From Erodium maritimum (lineage: Eukaryota > Streptophyta > Magnoliopsida > Geraniales > Geraniaceae): a stretch of 64,000 nt of DNA. The stretch lies in NCBI GenBank assembly GCA_963921825.1, contig OY997592.1, positions 17,921,432 to 17,985,431 of the forward strand, in the 5' to 3' direction. Within the stretch, counting starts at the first letter, position 1. Every line of letters starts with the position of its first letter. A program made the translations under genes and the position numbers. The notes beneath the pieces were generated by a model that was not told the DNA's origin, did no database searches, and saw only the letters and a list, made by a program, of their open reading frames with translations. This document shows positions 1 to 13,015 of this stretch, piece by piece.

Positions 1-1152
1 CAGTACTGGTTGACGTTATACAACTAGTTCGTCCCCGAAGGACCGTTGTTCGGCCCCTCACGAACACAAAGGCAAGTGAAGGATCATTGGAAAAGGACCT
101 CCCTCAAGGTGAATCGGTTCAATTCAATCCACCGAGAACTACTTCATACTCGATAACCGAGTAAAACCGATGCCCAAATCAGAGTGTCGGCTGCGGCGAT
201 TTACTGATTTCGTACGGGTCAACCATTTACCAAGTTTAAATGGTGGAACCTCGTCAAAGACCATCCCAGGTGGCTCTAGTATATTAACGAACTCCCTATT
301 TAGGAACAATCTCTCGAGCCTTAAAATCTATATTTAGTTTCTGTTTTGGTAATAAACAACTCGTGTAATGTCGCTTTTGGTTTTGTGATAAAAGTATGAT
401 TTCCCTTTTTATGTTTAGTCTATAAGTCTCACCTATCAGCCGACATGAAAATCATAAATTGCAAATGAAATTGTTTCAGTCACGCTAAAAGAGGAGAGAG
501 AAAGTGTTTTTCTCCTTTCAACTTAAACAACCTTAACCAGGTTGAAAGACTACGAATGCTCTAATTAGTGGTTGAGTAATTATGCTTTAAGCTTCGTCCA
601 TCAATGTGAGAACATACACAATGTCTAAGAATTTTTTTGTTGCGCACAAGTCTTTATACGACGTATGTAAATAGATACAATTAACCATAAGATGATTTAA
701 CGGTTGACACAAGTATACCCGAGGAACAAATTATTAGTTATGCTGCATAGAGTAATTTATACCATGGAAACAAATTGTTACCATCCTTTAAGTTAAATAT
801 TAGATGTTGACCAACGATAAATAGTAGCAAGACTTTTGACCGTAATTAGACAAGATTCATATTTGTATCATCGTGTAAATTGATCACATATTTGTTAACA
901 CCAAGGTAAATTTATCAACTTCAAGTGTCATATGTGACCTAAGACATATAGTTTCATCATGTAGTTGATTGGGTAACTATATATGGATAACATTCTGCAT
1001 CCTCCAATAGAGATGAAAAAAAGAAAAAAGAAAAAAAGGTATTTGGTAAGGTGGTTTTGTTTTCAGTATTACTAAATAATCAATCCGATTAAAAGTTGAA
1101 GCTCATACTTGAATATTCAATTATAGGTTTACACTCCAACACGCGTCCTTAC
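1..1152. other. AT-rich intergenic flank
   Basis: No coding region or repeat I can name. The first 300 bases are less AT-rich than the rest and could be the end of an older transposon; an AATAAA lies near 350. An A-rich run sits near 1015-1040. The interval ends at the left TSD of LINE-A. Confidence 0.4.
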
Positions 1153-1465
1153 AAACAATCATGTAGTGTAGTGTCTTGGTTGGCCTACAGGCCATCAGAC
1201 CACAGTGGTCCTCTGCTCTTGAAGATTCTACATTGCACTCAAGATGTTCTTGGTTGAGGTTTTTGGTTACCTATGTTCATTCATCTCCACTCCCCCATGG
1301 GAGCTCCTTCCTTTGGTGTAGTGTTCATGATGGAGATCTAGTCCATCGGACCACCAAAGCTCAGGAAAGCCTCAACTCACTACCACTCCAACCTCTCATA
1401 TCTCATCTTTTTCAGCTCACCCTACAGGACAGGGCTGCTTTCATCTTCTTACTCCGACCTGATCT

Positions 1466-4022
1466 ATGGCCACTATGAGGGGAAAAAAAGGGCTCAGGAA
1501 GAGTGACAGAAGGGAGACACATCCTCCCTCTCCTTCATCAGACAAAACGCAGGAGTACTCTCCTGGTGGCTGCACTAAGCTCTTATATGGCCAAAAAAAT
1601 GTTTTATGACAAGCATTTCCATCCCATTCTCTCTGAACCTGATTCAACACCACCTGGTCGTTCTTTACAAGGTGCAGGCCCTTCTTACACCAACAATCAG
1701 GCTCAGTTAGAGCTTCATCCTCATCCTACTGCCAAGAAGACAGCTAGAGTGCACTCTGTGGCAACTCAAGGATAGGACAAACTTCAGCAACACTCACATT
1801 CCTCTTCTTCCTTGGGGTACCCTCCACCAGGCTTTGAGTTGGCAAGACCTCAAGTTAAAAGAAAAAGAGCTACCTCAGCCCTTCCACATCCTGATTATTT
1901 CTACACAGCCTATGTCCACAACATTCCTCCTTTATGCTATCCAACTTGGCTGCAAAATTTTTTTGGAAGGATCAATGGTTTTGTTAAAGCTCTGGTAGCT
2001 CTGAAACTCAACAAGAAAGGGAAAGGATTTGGCTTTGTGTACTTTGATAGCTACAATGGCTTGGAAGAAGCTATTGCTTGCTTCAGTGGGGTGATTTGTG
2101 ATAATTACAAGTTGTTTGTTACAAAAGCCCTGGACAAATCTCAAAAGTTTGAGCCTTCAAAGACAGAACTTCCTTCACATTTGGATCAGTTTGATCTACA
2201 TTCAGGCTCCATTGTTACCAAACAAGCAATTATACTCAAAAAATCCCATCTGACTATAATTCATCTAAATATCCACTCTGAGGCAGTGATGAGGGAAATG
2301 GCTCTCCAAGGAGTCTATGAAATTGAGCTCAAAAGTGTTTGACAAAGAAATGGTAGAAGAAGCTTTTACTTCTGCATTGTCCTGATAAAGCTTTTGACAA
2401 AGAAATGGTAGAAGAAGAAGACCCATGGCTCAATCAATGGCTCACCTTACTCCCTGATCACTGCAATCTTTGCACCAAAAGGTGGCTCTTTTGTTTGGAT
2501 CTCTCTTCAAGGAATCCCATACCAAGGATGGTGTGATGAATCATTCCAGGCAGCAATTGCAGACATAGGCACATTTATATACACTCATCCCCTCTCCAAA
2601 GCAGGTAAGCAAATCCATACAGCCTATGTTCTAGTCCATACTCATTTACTGAAGCCCTTTGTTGAGGAGACCACTTTACATCTGGGGAGAGACTCCTTTA
2701 AGGTCTTGGTTACTTCATTAACCAACTCACAAGTTCCTCTCTTCCCTGCATCCTCCTCTGGAAAGTCCTCTTCTGATCAATCTCAGACTAGATCATCTGA
2801 GTTTGGCACTGATGTCTCTGAAGAGGAAACATTATCTCCTCCTATTGATGAGGACCCTTCTCATGCTCCTCTGCCAACTTCACACCAGAATTTGGCCATC
2901 AATTTGGTTGAGGTTGGTGAGATCCCACAATTTGAGAATGATCAGCACTTATTGCCCCCCACAGATTTAGAAGATCAGCAGTTATTGCCTGGCATGCCCT
3001 GTCAGTTTGGTTCAAAGAATGATCTCCAAATTATTGCTACCCCTCTCCAACCAGTTCACATTGTCCCTCTTGAAACTGCAGCTGATTTGTCTCCTCAGAC
3101 ACAACCTAATATCATGGTTGATCTCCCCTCAGGCCAGGAGTTGGTTGTCAAAGACACATTTCAAACCCCACAAATCTCAAATGATTGTCTCCAAACAGCT
3201 TTTACTCATGAAATCTCAACAGTGTCAGTTCCTCCTACTGTAGCTGATTCCTTGGTAACTATCAAGTTACATTCTCTGAATACTCTTGAAGGCAATTCAA
3301 CTTATCCTCTGACAAACCCTCTATCATCATCTGCTGTTGAGGCTGACCAAACCCTATGTCTTAATACTTTACAACCTGGTGGCATTATTTTACCTATTCA
3401 AAGCACTTTACCCTGTCATTCATCTGCTGAGGGAGTGGCCCAAGAGGAAACATTTAATGTTTCTGGTAGGGGAAAGGATGTTTCTGTTTTAGGAAAGGAT
3501 GTTTGCTCCTCCCCATCCTTATCAGTGGGACCTCAAGGCCTTGAAGCAATAACAAGTAGAGATTTTTTGCAGCCACAGTCCACTCCTATCACTATTCACT
3601 CCTCTCCAGCCACATCAGCCCAAACACTACAGCAGGCTCAAGTGCTAGAAGTCTCAGATTTTTTGGGTTTGTCTCAGTCAACAAAAAAACAAAACTTCAC
3701 TCCTGCCCCAAAATGCAGATCTAAGAAAAAGAAGTCTGCTGCAACTAAACCCTCCCATGCTTTTACTACAAGATCAAAAGCAAAAGAAGCACCAAAAATC
3801 AGTGACTCAGCAAAGAAAACTTGGGCTTTTGGAAAATCACTAGGACTTAAATCTAAAGTCTCTGAGGAAAATCTATTGCTGCACCTCAATGGCTTGGAGG
3901 ATATTGAGTCTCACAAAGTGGACTCTGAAGGAGGCTCTGAAGATGGAATTGTTGAACTTGACAAAGATGCTGATTTCTTTCCCTTGGTGACAACCACACC
4001 CAGCTGCATTCCCCCTCAATAA
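1466..4022 (+). pseudogene. LINE-A ORF1, RRM-type RNA-binding protein (broken)
   Basis: Probable ORF1 of LINE-A, whose product would coat the element RNA. The earliest plausible ATG is 1466, giving a basic start (MATMRGKKGLRKSDRR); the main frame is then reached by a shift near 1600. An RRM lies at about 1895-2120, with YVHNIPP as RNP2-like and KGFGFVYF as RNP1. The block around 2485-2700 (FVWISLQGIPYQGW onward) resembles the second half of ORF1 proteins of the DUF4283 type. From about 2700 to 4022 the protein is a Ser/Pro/Gln-rich linker ending in a basic patch with KKKK near 3730. In-frame stops lie at 1773-1775 and 2340-2342. Just after the second is a direct repeat of about 22 bp, 55 bp apart, which shifts the frame. 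It ends 5 bp before ORF2. Confidence 0.8.
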
Positions 4023-4027
4023 CTGTC

Positions 4028-7000
4028 ATGAAGTTTATCACTTGGAATGTCAGAGGCCTCTCCTCCAGACAAAAAAGGAGGAGCTTCAGTTCCTTGGTGC
4101 ACAAGCAACGTCCTAACTTCATTTTTGTTCAAGAATCCAAATTGGAAAAATTCCCCTCTAATTTCTTAAGACTCTGTGGCTTGTCTGTGGATTGGGAAAT
4201 GGCTTCTATTGAATTATCTGGAGCCTCTGGTGGGATCATTTCTTTTTGGAGGACCAAGGATTTTAATGTATCCTCTATACTCAAGATTGAGGGAGCTCTC
4301 ATTTGGTTTGGAAGGTTCCTCCACCTTCAGTCCCCTTGCTGCCTGATCAATGTCTATGCTCCAAATTCTAAAAGGGAAAGAAAGCTTTTGTGGATTTCAT
4401 TGGCAGAAGTTCTCAATTCTTTAAACCCTCATACCCCTATCATAGTTGCTGGTGATTTTAATACAACTCTCAACTCTGATGAGAGATCAAGTAAAAGGGG
4501 CTCACACTCTGATATGAGTGCCTTCAAGGCTTTCTTGGATAACAACAGTCTACTGGATTTACCTCTGGAGGGGGATAAATTCACTTGGTTTGGTGCTGGT
4601 TCAAAAGCTTCAAGGCTGGATAGATATCTTGCTTCTGAAGATTTCCTACCCTTATACACTTCATTAACACAAACCTGCCTCCCAAGAATTATATCTGACC
4701 ACAGACCTATCATTCTCAATGATAATCTTATTGATTGGGGGCCCAAGCCTTTCAAATTTCTCAACATTTGGCTGCAAGATGTCAGATTTCTGCCTGAAGT
4801 TCAAAGACTCTGGTCATCTTATACTGTCACAGGCTATCCTCATTATATCCTATGGATGAAACTTAAACTGTTGAGAGCTGATCTTAAGTTGTGGAATACT
4901 CATGTGTTTGGAAATCTAGAAACACAAATCTCTCTGCTCACAAACACAGTGGATCAACTTGATTCCATTGTGGAATCAAGACAGCTCACCATACAAGAGT
5001 GTACAGTTAGGGGGGCTGTAAAGGCTGAGCTTATCAGAAAATTTAAACTCTTATCACAACTCTGGAGTCAAAAGGCAAGGAAGAAATGGTTAGATGAGGG
5101 TGACAAAGGCTCAAAGTACTTCCATAGAGTGGAAAATTACAATGGAACACACAACAAAATTACTCAAATCCTCTACAACAATGAAGAACTCTCAGATCCT
5201 AACTCCATAAAACAAGTTGCTGCAGACCATTTTAAGTCAAGATACACTTCCCCATCAACTGATATGGTAAGCCTCTCTTCCCTCCCATTCTCATCCTTAA
5301 CACAGGAGTAGTGTCTTTGGTTGGAGAGACCATTTCTTGAAGAAGAGGTACTACAAGCAGTCATGACTTGCAGTGGGGATAAAGCAACAGGCCCTGATGG
5401 CTTTACTCTCAAGTTCTTCCAATCTTGCTGGCCATTCATCAAAGTTGAGCTAATGAACTTCCTCACATACTTCCATCAAACAGGCCAGTTGGGGAAAGGT
5501 TTAAACTCATCTTTTATCACTCTCATTCCCAAGCATCATGCCACTGTTACATTTGATGATTTTAGACCAATTAGTCTAATGGGAGGACCTTATAAGATCC
5601 TTTCCAAGCTATTATCCTTAAGACTAAGCACTGTTATCAGCTCATTAGTAGGGGATGAGCAAGCTGGTTTCATCTCAGGAAGACAAATCATAGATGGCAT
5701 CTTGGTAGCTTCAGAAACAGTCCAATTCATCAAGAAAAAGAAGACCAAAGCAATTATTTTCAAAGCAGATTTTGAGAAAGCTTTTGATCATGTCAGTTGG
5801 TCCTATATACTAGAAATACTCACAAGAATGGGCTTTGGGGTAGTCTGGAGATTGTGGATGATCTCATGTTTCAAAGCTTCAGTCTCTGTTCTCATCAATG
5901 GATCTCCCTCCCCAGATTTTAATATTCAGAGAGGACTAAGACAAGGATGTGCCCTCTCTCCTCTCTTATTTGTGCTGGCAGCTGAAGGATTGAATCAAAT
6001 AATGAAGGCTTTCTTGTTCAGCAATCAAATCCAAGGAATTCACTTATCAGTAAATGGCCCTATCATCTCACATTTTCAATTTGCAGATGATACTATTTTC
6101 TTCTTCCAAGCATCTCCCTCAGCTGCCTTGAACCTCAAGCAAGCTCTCACACTATTCAAATTGGCTTCTGGTTTGTCAGTTAACTACAGCAAATCAATGG
6201 CAATATCTCTCAATGTACCTGAGGAGGAATCATCCACAATTATGCAAATTTTGCAATGTGATCAAGGGTCACTGCCACTTCCTTACCTTGGCTTTTCACT
6301 GGGTGCTAACCCTAAGAGACTAGCAACCTGGTCCAATATCATTGATAAATTCAAAAGTGCCTTGGGTCTTTGGCAAGCCAAACTCCTTTCTCTGGGTGGT
6401 AGAATAACCCTAATCAAGACTACTCTAGGAGCCCTGCCTCTCTATTACTTCTCAGTTCTGAAAGCCCCCAAATCCATCATTAAAACCCTTATCAGTTGGC
6501 AGAGAAGATTCTTGTGGCATGGCTCCTCTGTTGCCAAGGCCTTCTGTAAAGTAAGCTGGAAAAATGTTTGTAAACCAAAAGAGCTAGGTGGACTGGGGTT
6601 AAAAGACCTGCATCTCATGAATATTGCCTTACTAGCCAAGTGGTGGTGGAGGTTTGCTCTTGAAAGAGACTCCTTGTGGAAAAGAGTTATATGTGCAAAG
6701 TTTGGTTGGAGTATCAATGACTGGGATCTCTCTTCCTTCTCAGAAGCTGGCAATTCAAGCCTTATGGATCAAATTATTCAGTTAAACAATGACCCAAACT
6801 TCTCTGCTTTCTTTGGTATTACTGGCATCTCTTGGAATTTGGGCTCAGGAAATAGAATTGCCTTCTGGGAAGATGTTTGGTGGGGGGAGGTGGCCTTCAA
6901 ACACCTCTTCCCAAGGCTTTTCTTAAAATCACAATCCAAGAAGATGCTTGTTGCTGAGGCCTGGTCTGGGTCTGCTTGGAACCTAAACTTCAGTTCAGTC

Positions 7001-7702
7001 CCAAGGGGTAGGGCTGCTGATGACTGGAACACACTCTCTATGATTCTAAATGGGGTGCACCTCTCATCCACTCTTTGTTGGGTTTGGGATAGCAAAGGGT
7101 TCACAGTCAAAAGGCTCTATAAATTACTTCAGCAGCAAGGCAACCCCTCCTCTCCAGCTTTTGTTTGGTCTAAAGAGCTCTGGTCAGTCTCATTGCCCCC
7201 CAAGATCACTGCCTTCTGTTGGCTTGCTTGTCTGGACTCCATTCCCTCCAAATGCTTCTTGGAAAGAAGAGGAATGCCCCTCCCTCTTGAGCAGATCACT
7301 TGCCATATTTGCAACTTTGACTTTGAGGATGGAGCTCATGCTCTCCTACATTGCCCTAAAGCTTGGCTGGTTTGGAGCTTTGTTATAAGTTGGTGGGGAT
7401 TATCTTGGGTTATGTCTGGCTCAGTCTCTGATCTTTTTTCCTCATGGTCATCCTTACAGTTGCATAAGTACAAAAAACAATGGAGAAAGCTCTTACAACT
7501 CACCTGCTGGCAAATATGGTTTGCTAGGAATGCTGAGCTCTTTAATGGACACTCTCCCACTTCAGCTAAGATCTTCTCTCAAATTGTTCACCAGTCTTTC
7601 AGCTGGGAGTGGAATACATTTCATACAAAAGGTCACTTCTTTTCTTTCCAAAGTTGGCTCTCTGCTCCTAAATCTTGTTGTTTGGGGGCTGTTGGCTTGT
7701 AA
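4028..7702 (+). pseudogene. LINE-A ORF2: endonuclease-reverse transcriptase, one in-frame stop
   Basis: ORF2 encodes the replication enzyme used in target-primed reverse transcription. The N-terminal 240 residues are an APE-type endonuclease with WNVRGL, QESK, VYAPNS, GDFN, SRLDRY and SDHRPI. The reverse transcriptase follows, with FRPISLMGG, DFEKAFDHVSW, RGLRQGCALSPLLF and the catalytic FADDTIFF near 6082. The C-terminal part (about 7180-7400) is the zf-RVT-like region with the spaced Cys/His set CHIC...HALLHC. No RNase H follows, unlike LINE-B. The frame is continuous over 1,225 codons except for a TAG at 5309-5311, between the endonuclease and RT. ATG 4028 is chosen because the endonuclease fold begins directly at it (MKFITWNVRGL). 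Confidence 0.93.
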
Positions 7703-8417
7703 TTTGGGGTTGGGTTGGGAAGGGCTTGGGTCTGGTTTGGGTAGTGACTTGTGAGTTTGGTAAGGACTTTCTTGTTTGGTTGGTTGTTCATTTCTTGTGT
7801 GGGGGTTCTCTTCTTCCTTCTCTCTGAGTGTGGGTATGTTTTAGGTGAGTGTTTCTTGGTTTTTCTCTTTTGTTAGGTGCCTGCAGAAATTGCTGCTCAG
7901 TCTGCCATCCTAGTTCAGTTCAGCACTTCACTCATAAGCTGAACAAGTTCCAAGCATTAGTTCATTTCAGCTCACACAAAGGCAGAACAAGATCCAAGCT
8001 TCATTTCATTTTTGGAACTACAACATCATCAGCATCTGCAAAATTATGCAGATTCTTCACAAGGATCATAACCTCACTCCTCACAATTGGACAATGTCAT
8101 CATCTACTGCAAAATTGTCACTGAAAAAAATCTTTACAGGTTCTTCATACTACATCAAGACTCTCAATGCACAATTTTACTTCATCAAGCCTGACTCAAC
8201 TTCAACAGTTGATCCCTCAACCTCTTCGGATCATTACTCTCAGATGCACAAGGCTACTTCATCAAGTCATTCTCTACTTCATCAAGCCATCATACAACCC
8301 TCAAGTCCTCATTTGCAACCTCTTAATTTATTGATTTAGCTTAGTTAATCTCATCTCCATTGCATTGTAATGCACCATTTTCATCTGCACATTTTGTCAC
8401 TCTCTTTCGCTTGTACT

Positions 8418-8438
8418 CCCCTTTCCCCTCAAAAGGGG
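8418..8438 (+). other. 3' UTR hairpin of LINE-A
   Basis: CCCCTTT (8418-8424) pairs with AAAGGGG (8432-8438) around a 7-base loop, about 30 bases before the A-tail. Some plant L1 lineages are known to use a 3' stem-loop for template recognition by their RT; that role is inferred here. Confidence 0.5.
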
Positions 8439-8485
8439 TTTAATCTATATATTGTCTTGCTGATCAAAAAAAAAAACAATCATGT

Positions 8486-9540
8486 GAATGAGTTTGGATG
8501 TTAAGTATTTAGTAGCAAAGATAAGCTCATCAAAAAGAGAGATACTAACTAGCCCATTATTAGAGAAATAGAGGAGAAAATAATATTTTGTATATAGTAG
8601 GATTCAAACTCGTGTCCGAGCGAAATATTTTGTTTATCACCCAATGGCTTTTGAAATAAAGGTTGGGGACAAGGAGAAAAAATGTCACCTCCAAAGTATA
8701 TGTTCAGTGGCAAGAACCGAACAACTGAAGCTATCATTACAAATAGAGAAAACAAAGAGTTACACATGCCCACCCAAAACCAACCGATGAATAAAGAACG
8801 ATCTAAAATTGTAGAAAAAACACAAAATCAACAGAACTTCACAGAAACCAATACCTAAAATAAGACATAGGAGCAACCATAAAACCAACCAAGTTCTAGA
8901 GATAGAGAAAACTGGCCACAATCACCTCCTCCTACTCAATCTTGGATAGAGAACATGCAACGATTTCCAGCAATCAAAAGAGAAAGGGAACGATTTAATG
9001 AACAGAGACCACTCCAACCTAAGTCTTATATTATATTAGTGGACAAACTCAACTACGGAAGATTTTGGGTATGCGTTTATTTATTTACAATAAGGTGAGT
9101 ACCATTGTAGTTATAATTCAATACATTTATTGGTGATTTTATTTAATAATATTACTGTATTTGGAATTTGATAAATGTTATTTGAATTCTTTAAAAGTCA
9201 TATTACATTTTCTTGGTCTATAATGTACCAGATTATTAAGTACCTGATAATTAAGCTCGATGCAAGTTGAAAAAAAGGATTTTTTTTTATGATATGTGAC
9301 AAATTTAAATCGGTTTCTATCGAAAATATTAATACCCAGTGGATTAAGGATTTTTTTACATTACCGCAAAAGAATGTCATATATTCAAGAGCTTTCAAAC
9401 AGGTGGCGCTTCCCCTTTTCCTTTCAGCCTTTATGTTTAATAAGTTATTAATTTGTAACAGTGGCGAAACCATCTTTTTTAGTGATAGGGCACCAAATTA
9501 TTTTCTATGATAATACATTATGTTAAAATAGTATAAATTA
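8486..9540. other. Intergenic, AT-rich
   Basis: No gene recognised. A segment near 8590-8660, read on the minus strand, has a weak B-box-like GAGTTTGAATCC and might be a decayed SINE, but this is not convincing. The interval lies between the TSDs of LINE-A and LINE-B. Confidence 0.35.
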
Positions 9541-9767
9541 ACATTAAAAATAAAGAAACAACTTTTGTTCTCTTTAACAGTGAAGTGCACTGTATAGTCT
9601 TTGGTCCGTCTTTCGCGGTCTTGAAGTTAGGGTTCCACCGTCATCGCGTGTGATCGTGCGGAGGTGCATACCGACTGCTGTAGTTCGGTTTTTGTGGTTG
9701 GTTTCCGGCGGAGAGGCGGGTAATCAGATCGGGTGTGAAGGTTTTTGCTACGAGAAGAAGGGTCGCG

Positions 9768-11117
9768 ATGGAGGAGTTTTAGGAGAGATTGAAGGGGGTG
9801 GTTATTGACAGTGATGATGAAGAGGAAACAGTGATACCGGATGAAGTCCTTGATTTGGAAGATGAGAAGTATAAAATAGGGTTAGCAGTGAAAGTGTTTA
9901 CATGGAAAAAGTACAAGGATGAGGTATTCAGGAAGGTGATGAAGAATGCGTGGAATACATGCGATGCCCTAACACTAGCCCTAGCCCCGGACATCACGGG
10001 TTTTTTCTTCAAATCTGAGAGAGACATGAATAAGGTGCTCGAGATGGAACCATGGCAGTTCAATAAAGTGTTAGTGGCCATGGAAAAATTCTCTACAAAT
10101 AGCAAGGCTACGGAGGTAAAGTTCGATTACACTTCCATATGGGTTCATGCCTCAAACTTGCCCAGTAAAGCACTAATTGCAGCAGAGGTTGTGGGCAAAG
10201 TGATCGGCAATAAATTGGGACAGTTTATTGAAGTTGACTGTGATGAAGAGGGCCGAGCAACGGAGGACTACCTTCGGATAAGGGTGCGGTGGTTACTTGA
10301 TAAGCCGCTGAAGAATACGGTAACTATCATGCTTGGGAGGAATGCTGATCCAACCATTGTGAGGCTGCAGTACGAGAGATTGCCTGAGTTTTGCTTTAAA
10401 TGTGGTCGATTAGGACACACGGAGAAGGAGTGCGAGGAAGAGGTTGAAAGGCCAAGAGCACAGGGGCGGTATGGTTCCCACATGAAGGTAGACTCACCGG
10501 GCTTCTTGGGGGGTATGCGAAACGAGGGAGGGGGACGAAATGGAAGTGATGGAAAGGGGAGAAAGGAAGCAGATGGGCACGCTGAATTAATGGTGCTAGC
10601 AGAGGGAAGGAAGGTAGGAGTGAAGGAGGGTGGTAGGATGGATAAAGAGTCTGTGATAAAGCAAGTACATGGAGTGGGAATGAGAGAGAAAAGACATGAA
10701 AGGGCAGCAGTACCCAAGGAAGTGGGCGGGACCCAACATGGGGCTACAAATGAAGTATTGGTGGGGAATAGAGTACAAAGTGACAAAGAAGTACCCGTGA
10801 GCAGGATCATGGGCACAATAAAAAGTCCCTTGACCGGGGGGGAGAAAGATGTGACCAAATTATTTGTGCCAATACATATGGAAGTGGAAGAGAGGAGGGA
10901 TCCTAAATCAAAGAAAGGTAAATTCGTACGTCGGGATTGTGTGGAGAAGGGAATTTCGAAGGAGGAAGAGGAGGGGGCAAGTGTGTTGGGGAAGAGAAAA
11001 GATGGGGTGGAATACGTTGATCTGAACCTAGAGCCTGGAAAGGAACTTCCTAACCTAGGGGAGGATGCAACGGAGTGCATGGCGAGGGCTGCAAAAAAGT
11101 CCTGCCAAGCCCAATGA
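9768..11117 (+). pseudogene. LINE-B ORF1: DUF4283-like plus CCHC zinc knuckle
   Basis: ORF1 nucleic-acid-binding protein. The likely original start is ATG 9768 (MEEF), followed by an in-frame TAG at 9780-9782; from 9783 the frame is open for about 444 codons. The first 190 residues match the DUF4283 type found in plant LINE ORF1 proteins (KVFTWKKYKDEVFRKVMKNAW, read in two parts, then EVDCDEEGRATEDYLRIRVR). A zinc knuckle, CFKCGRLGHTEKEC, lies near 10390-10432. The C-terminal half is a charged, low-complexity linker ending in MARAAKKSC. The stop TGA (11115-11117) overlaps the ORF2 start in ATGA, a coupling layout that differs from the 5-bp gap in LINE-A. Confidence 0.88.
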
Positions 11118-13015
11118 ATGCGATAGCTTGGAACTACCGAGGGCTTGGGAACCCTTGGACGCCACAGTTCCTAATAGAGTTCGTAGCTCGAAAGAAACCC
11201 AATATCATATTTATGTGTGAAACAAAGTGTGCAAGAAATACAATCGAGGGGTTGAAGAGAAGTCTGGGGATGGAAGGATGTTTTTCGGTGAATAGTAGGG
11301 GGCTAGTGGAGGAATAGCCATGTTTTGGAAGAATGAGAAGGATGGGACGTTAAAAACGTTTCCTAATAACCATATTGACATCCTTTATGGTTTGGAGGGA
11401 GGGGATACGGTCAGGATCATTGGAATTTATGGAGAACCAAAACGAGAGAGGACACATATCACGTGGGCGCTAATACGGAGCCTTGATACAATGGAGGACG
11501 TACCTTGGATTATGTTTGGAGATTTTAACAATGTGATAAGAAATGAGGACGTAAAAGGATCTAATCCGTACCCTCAGAATCTGTTAACTGGTTTTCGAGA
11601 AGCACTGGAGGATTGGCAGTTACGGGATGTGGAGATACAGGGTCATCGGTATACGTGGGAGAAGGGGAGGAACACGAGTAGGGGAATGGAGATACAACAT
11701 GACATGGCTGTGGTCAATCAGCAATGGACGACTAGGTTCCTAGACACCCAACTGGTCCATGGGGGCTTATCTTCATCGGACCATGCCCCGATCATACTCA
11801 CGGCTGGGCTAGAGAGGGAGGAGTAGGTGCGGTGGAAATTCAAATTTGATCAAAGTTGGACGAGAGATGAACGTTGTGAACAGGTTATACGGGAAAGCTG
11901 GCTAAGACATTCGAGAGCACCCATTGTAGAAAGGGGAGAGAGAATGGCACGAGACCTAAGTAAGTGGGCCAGGACACAATATGCGGAGTTGGAGAATTTA
12001 AATTAGAGACTGTCAAAGGCGCATGAATGCTTTGTTGCAGAGAGGGGGGGCGCAGGTGGGTGAGGAAATTACAACAATTCGTAGGCACATGAACGAGTTG
12101 TTGTGCATGAAAAACATGAGATGGAAACAGAGAGCCGAAATTTTTTGGCTAAGGCATAGAGATGCGAACACGAAATACTTCCACATGAAATCAAAGACAC
12201 GGAGAAGGAGGAATAGAATACGGAAACTAAAAGATGAGGCGGGAGTGGAGAGAACATGGAAAACCGGCTTGGAGTCGGTGTTGGAGAATTATTTTAACAA
12301 CTTATTTCACTCGCAGGGGGACGGTACGGACACAGTAAGTGAGCTGATAGGGCCGTTGATAACGGCCGAGGACAACGAGGTGTTGATGAGGCCGATCAGT
12401 GTCAGGCCGACAATGTTCAGCATGGAGCCGCTAAAAGCGCTTGGGCCGGGCGAGTATAACCCGGGTTTTTATCAAACTTACTGGGAGGTGGTTCAGGAGG
12501 AGGTGGTACGTATGGTGAAAGAGGTGTTTCAAACGGGCGTGATTCCGGAAGGACTAAACGATACAAATGTGGTGCTGATACCCAAAGTGAGCGAACCGGA
12601 ACGGGTCAGTGATTATAGACCAATCGCTTTATGTAATGTCATGTATAAGGTTATTACGAAAGTGATAATCAACAAGATGAAAGGACTATTGTCAGGTATT
12701 ATTTCGGAGTCCCAGAATGCTTTTCTTAAGGGCAGGTTAATTACTAATAATATACTACTGTCTGGAGAAATACTACACCACTTTAAATCCAAGAGGCAGG
12801 GTCAACAGGGGGAGATGACCATGAAAGTGGACATGAGCAAAGCTTTTGACCGCGTTGAATGAAATTTCTTAGAGAAGGTCATGCTGAAGTTGGGGTTAGC
12901 AGAAGGATGGGTGGAGCTGATAATGAGGTGTGTCAGAACAACTAGGTTATGGGTGGCAGCTGAAGGGAGAAGGGTGGGGCCGTTAAAGACGGAAAGATGG
13001 ATTCGACAAGGGGAT
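11114..13015 (+). pseudogene. LINE-B ORF2, 5' part: endonuclease and N-terminal RT (broken)
   Basis: This begins at ATG 11114 (MNAIAWNYRGLGNP), typical of an APE-type endonuclease start. CETKC, FGDFNNV and SSDHAPI mark the rest of that domain. A frameshift near 11310 and stops near 11826 and 12005 break it. The RT region follows: SDYRPIALCNVMYKV, ESQNAFLKGR and MSKAFDRVE, then a stop at 12860-12862. It ends at WIRQGD, the RT motif cut by the LTR insertion, and resumes with PLSTYLFI at 16117. Confidence 0.88.

Larger units (their letters stand above)
1165..8473 (+). mobile_element. LINE-A: nearly full-length L1-like retrotransposon with RRM-type ORF1
   Basis: A non-LTR retrotransposon of about 7.3 kb. 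It is flanked by a perfect 12-bp TSD, aaacaatcatgt, at 1153-1164 and 8474-8485, and ends in an A-run after ttgctgatc. The order is 5' UTR, ORF1 with an RNA-recognition motif, a 5-bp gap, ORF2 with endonuclease, reverse transcriptase and zinc-binding region, then a 770-bp 3' UTR. The 3' UTR has a hairpin at 8418-8438 (CCCCTTT/AAAGGGG) about 30 bases before the tail. ORF2 has a single in-frame stop and ORF1 a few breaks. The perfect TSD and long open frames suggest a fairly recent insertion. ORF1 with an RRM is known for several plant L1 lineages. Confidence 0.93.

Noticed and set aside
8590-8660. Possible SINE or tRNA-like sequence on the minus strand
   Set aside because: Only a weak B-box; no clear A-box, tail or TSD.
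10596-10778. Short minus-strand frame in LINE-B ORF1
   Set aside because: Shadow of the plus-strand ORF1 linker.
10268-11080. 270-codon minus-strand Ser/Pro-rich frame
   Set aside because: Shadow of LINE-B ORF1, which has a zinc knuckle and DUF4283-like region on the plus strand.
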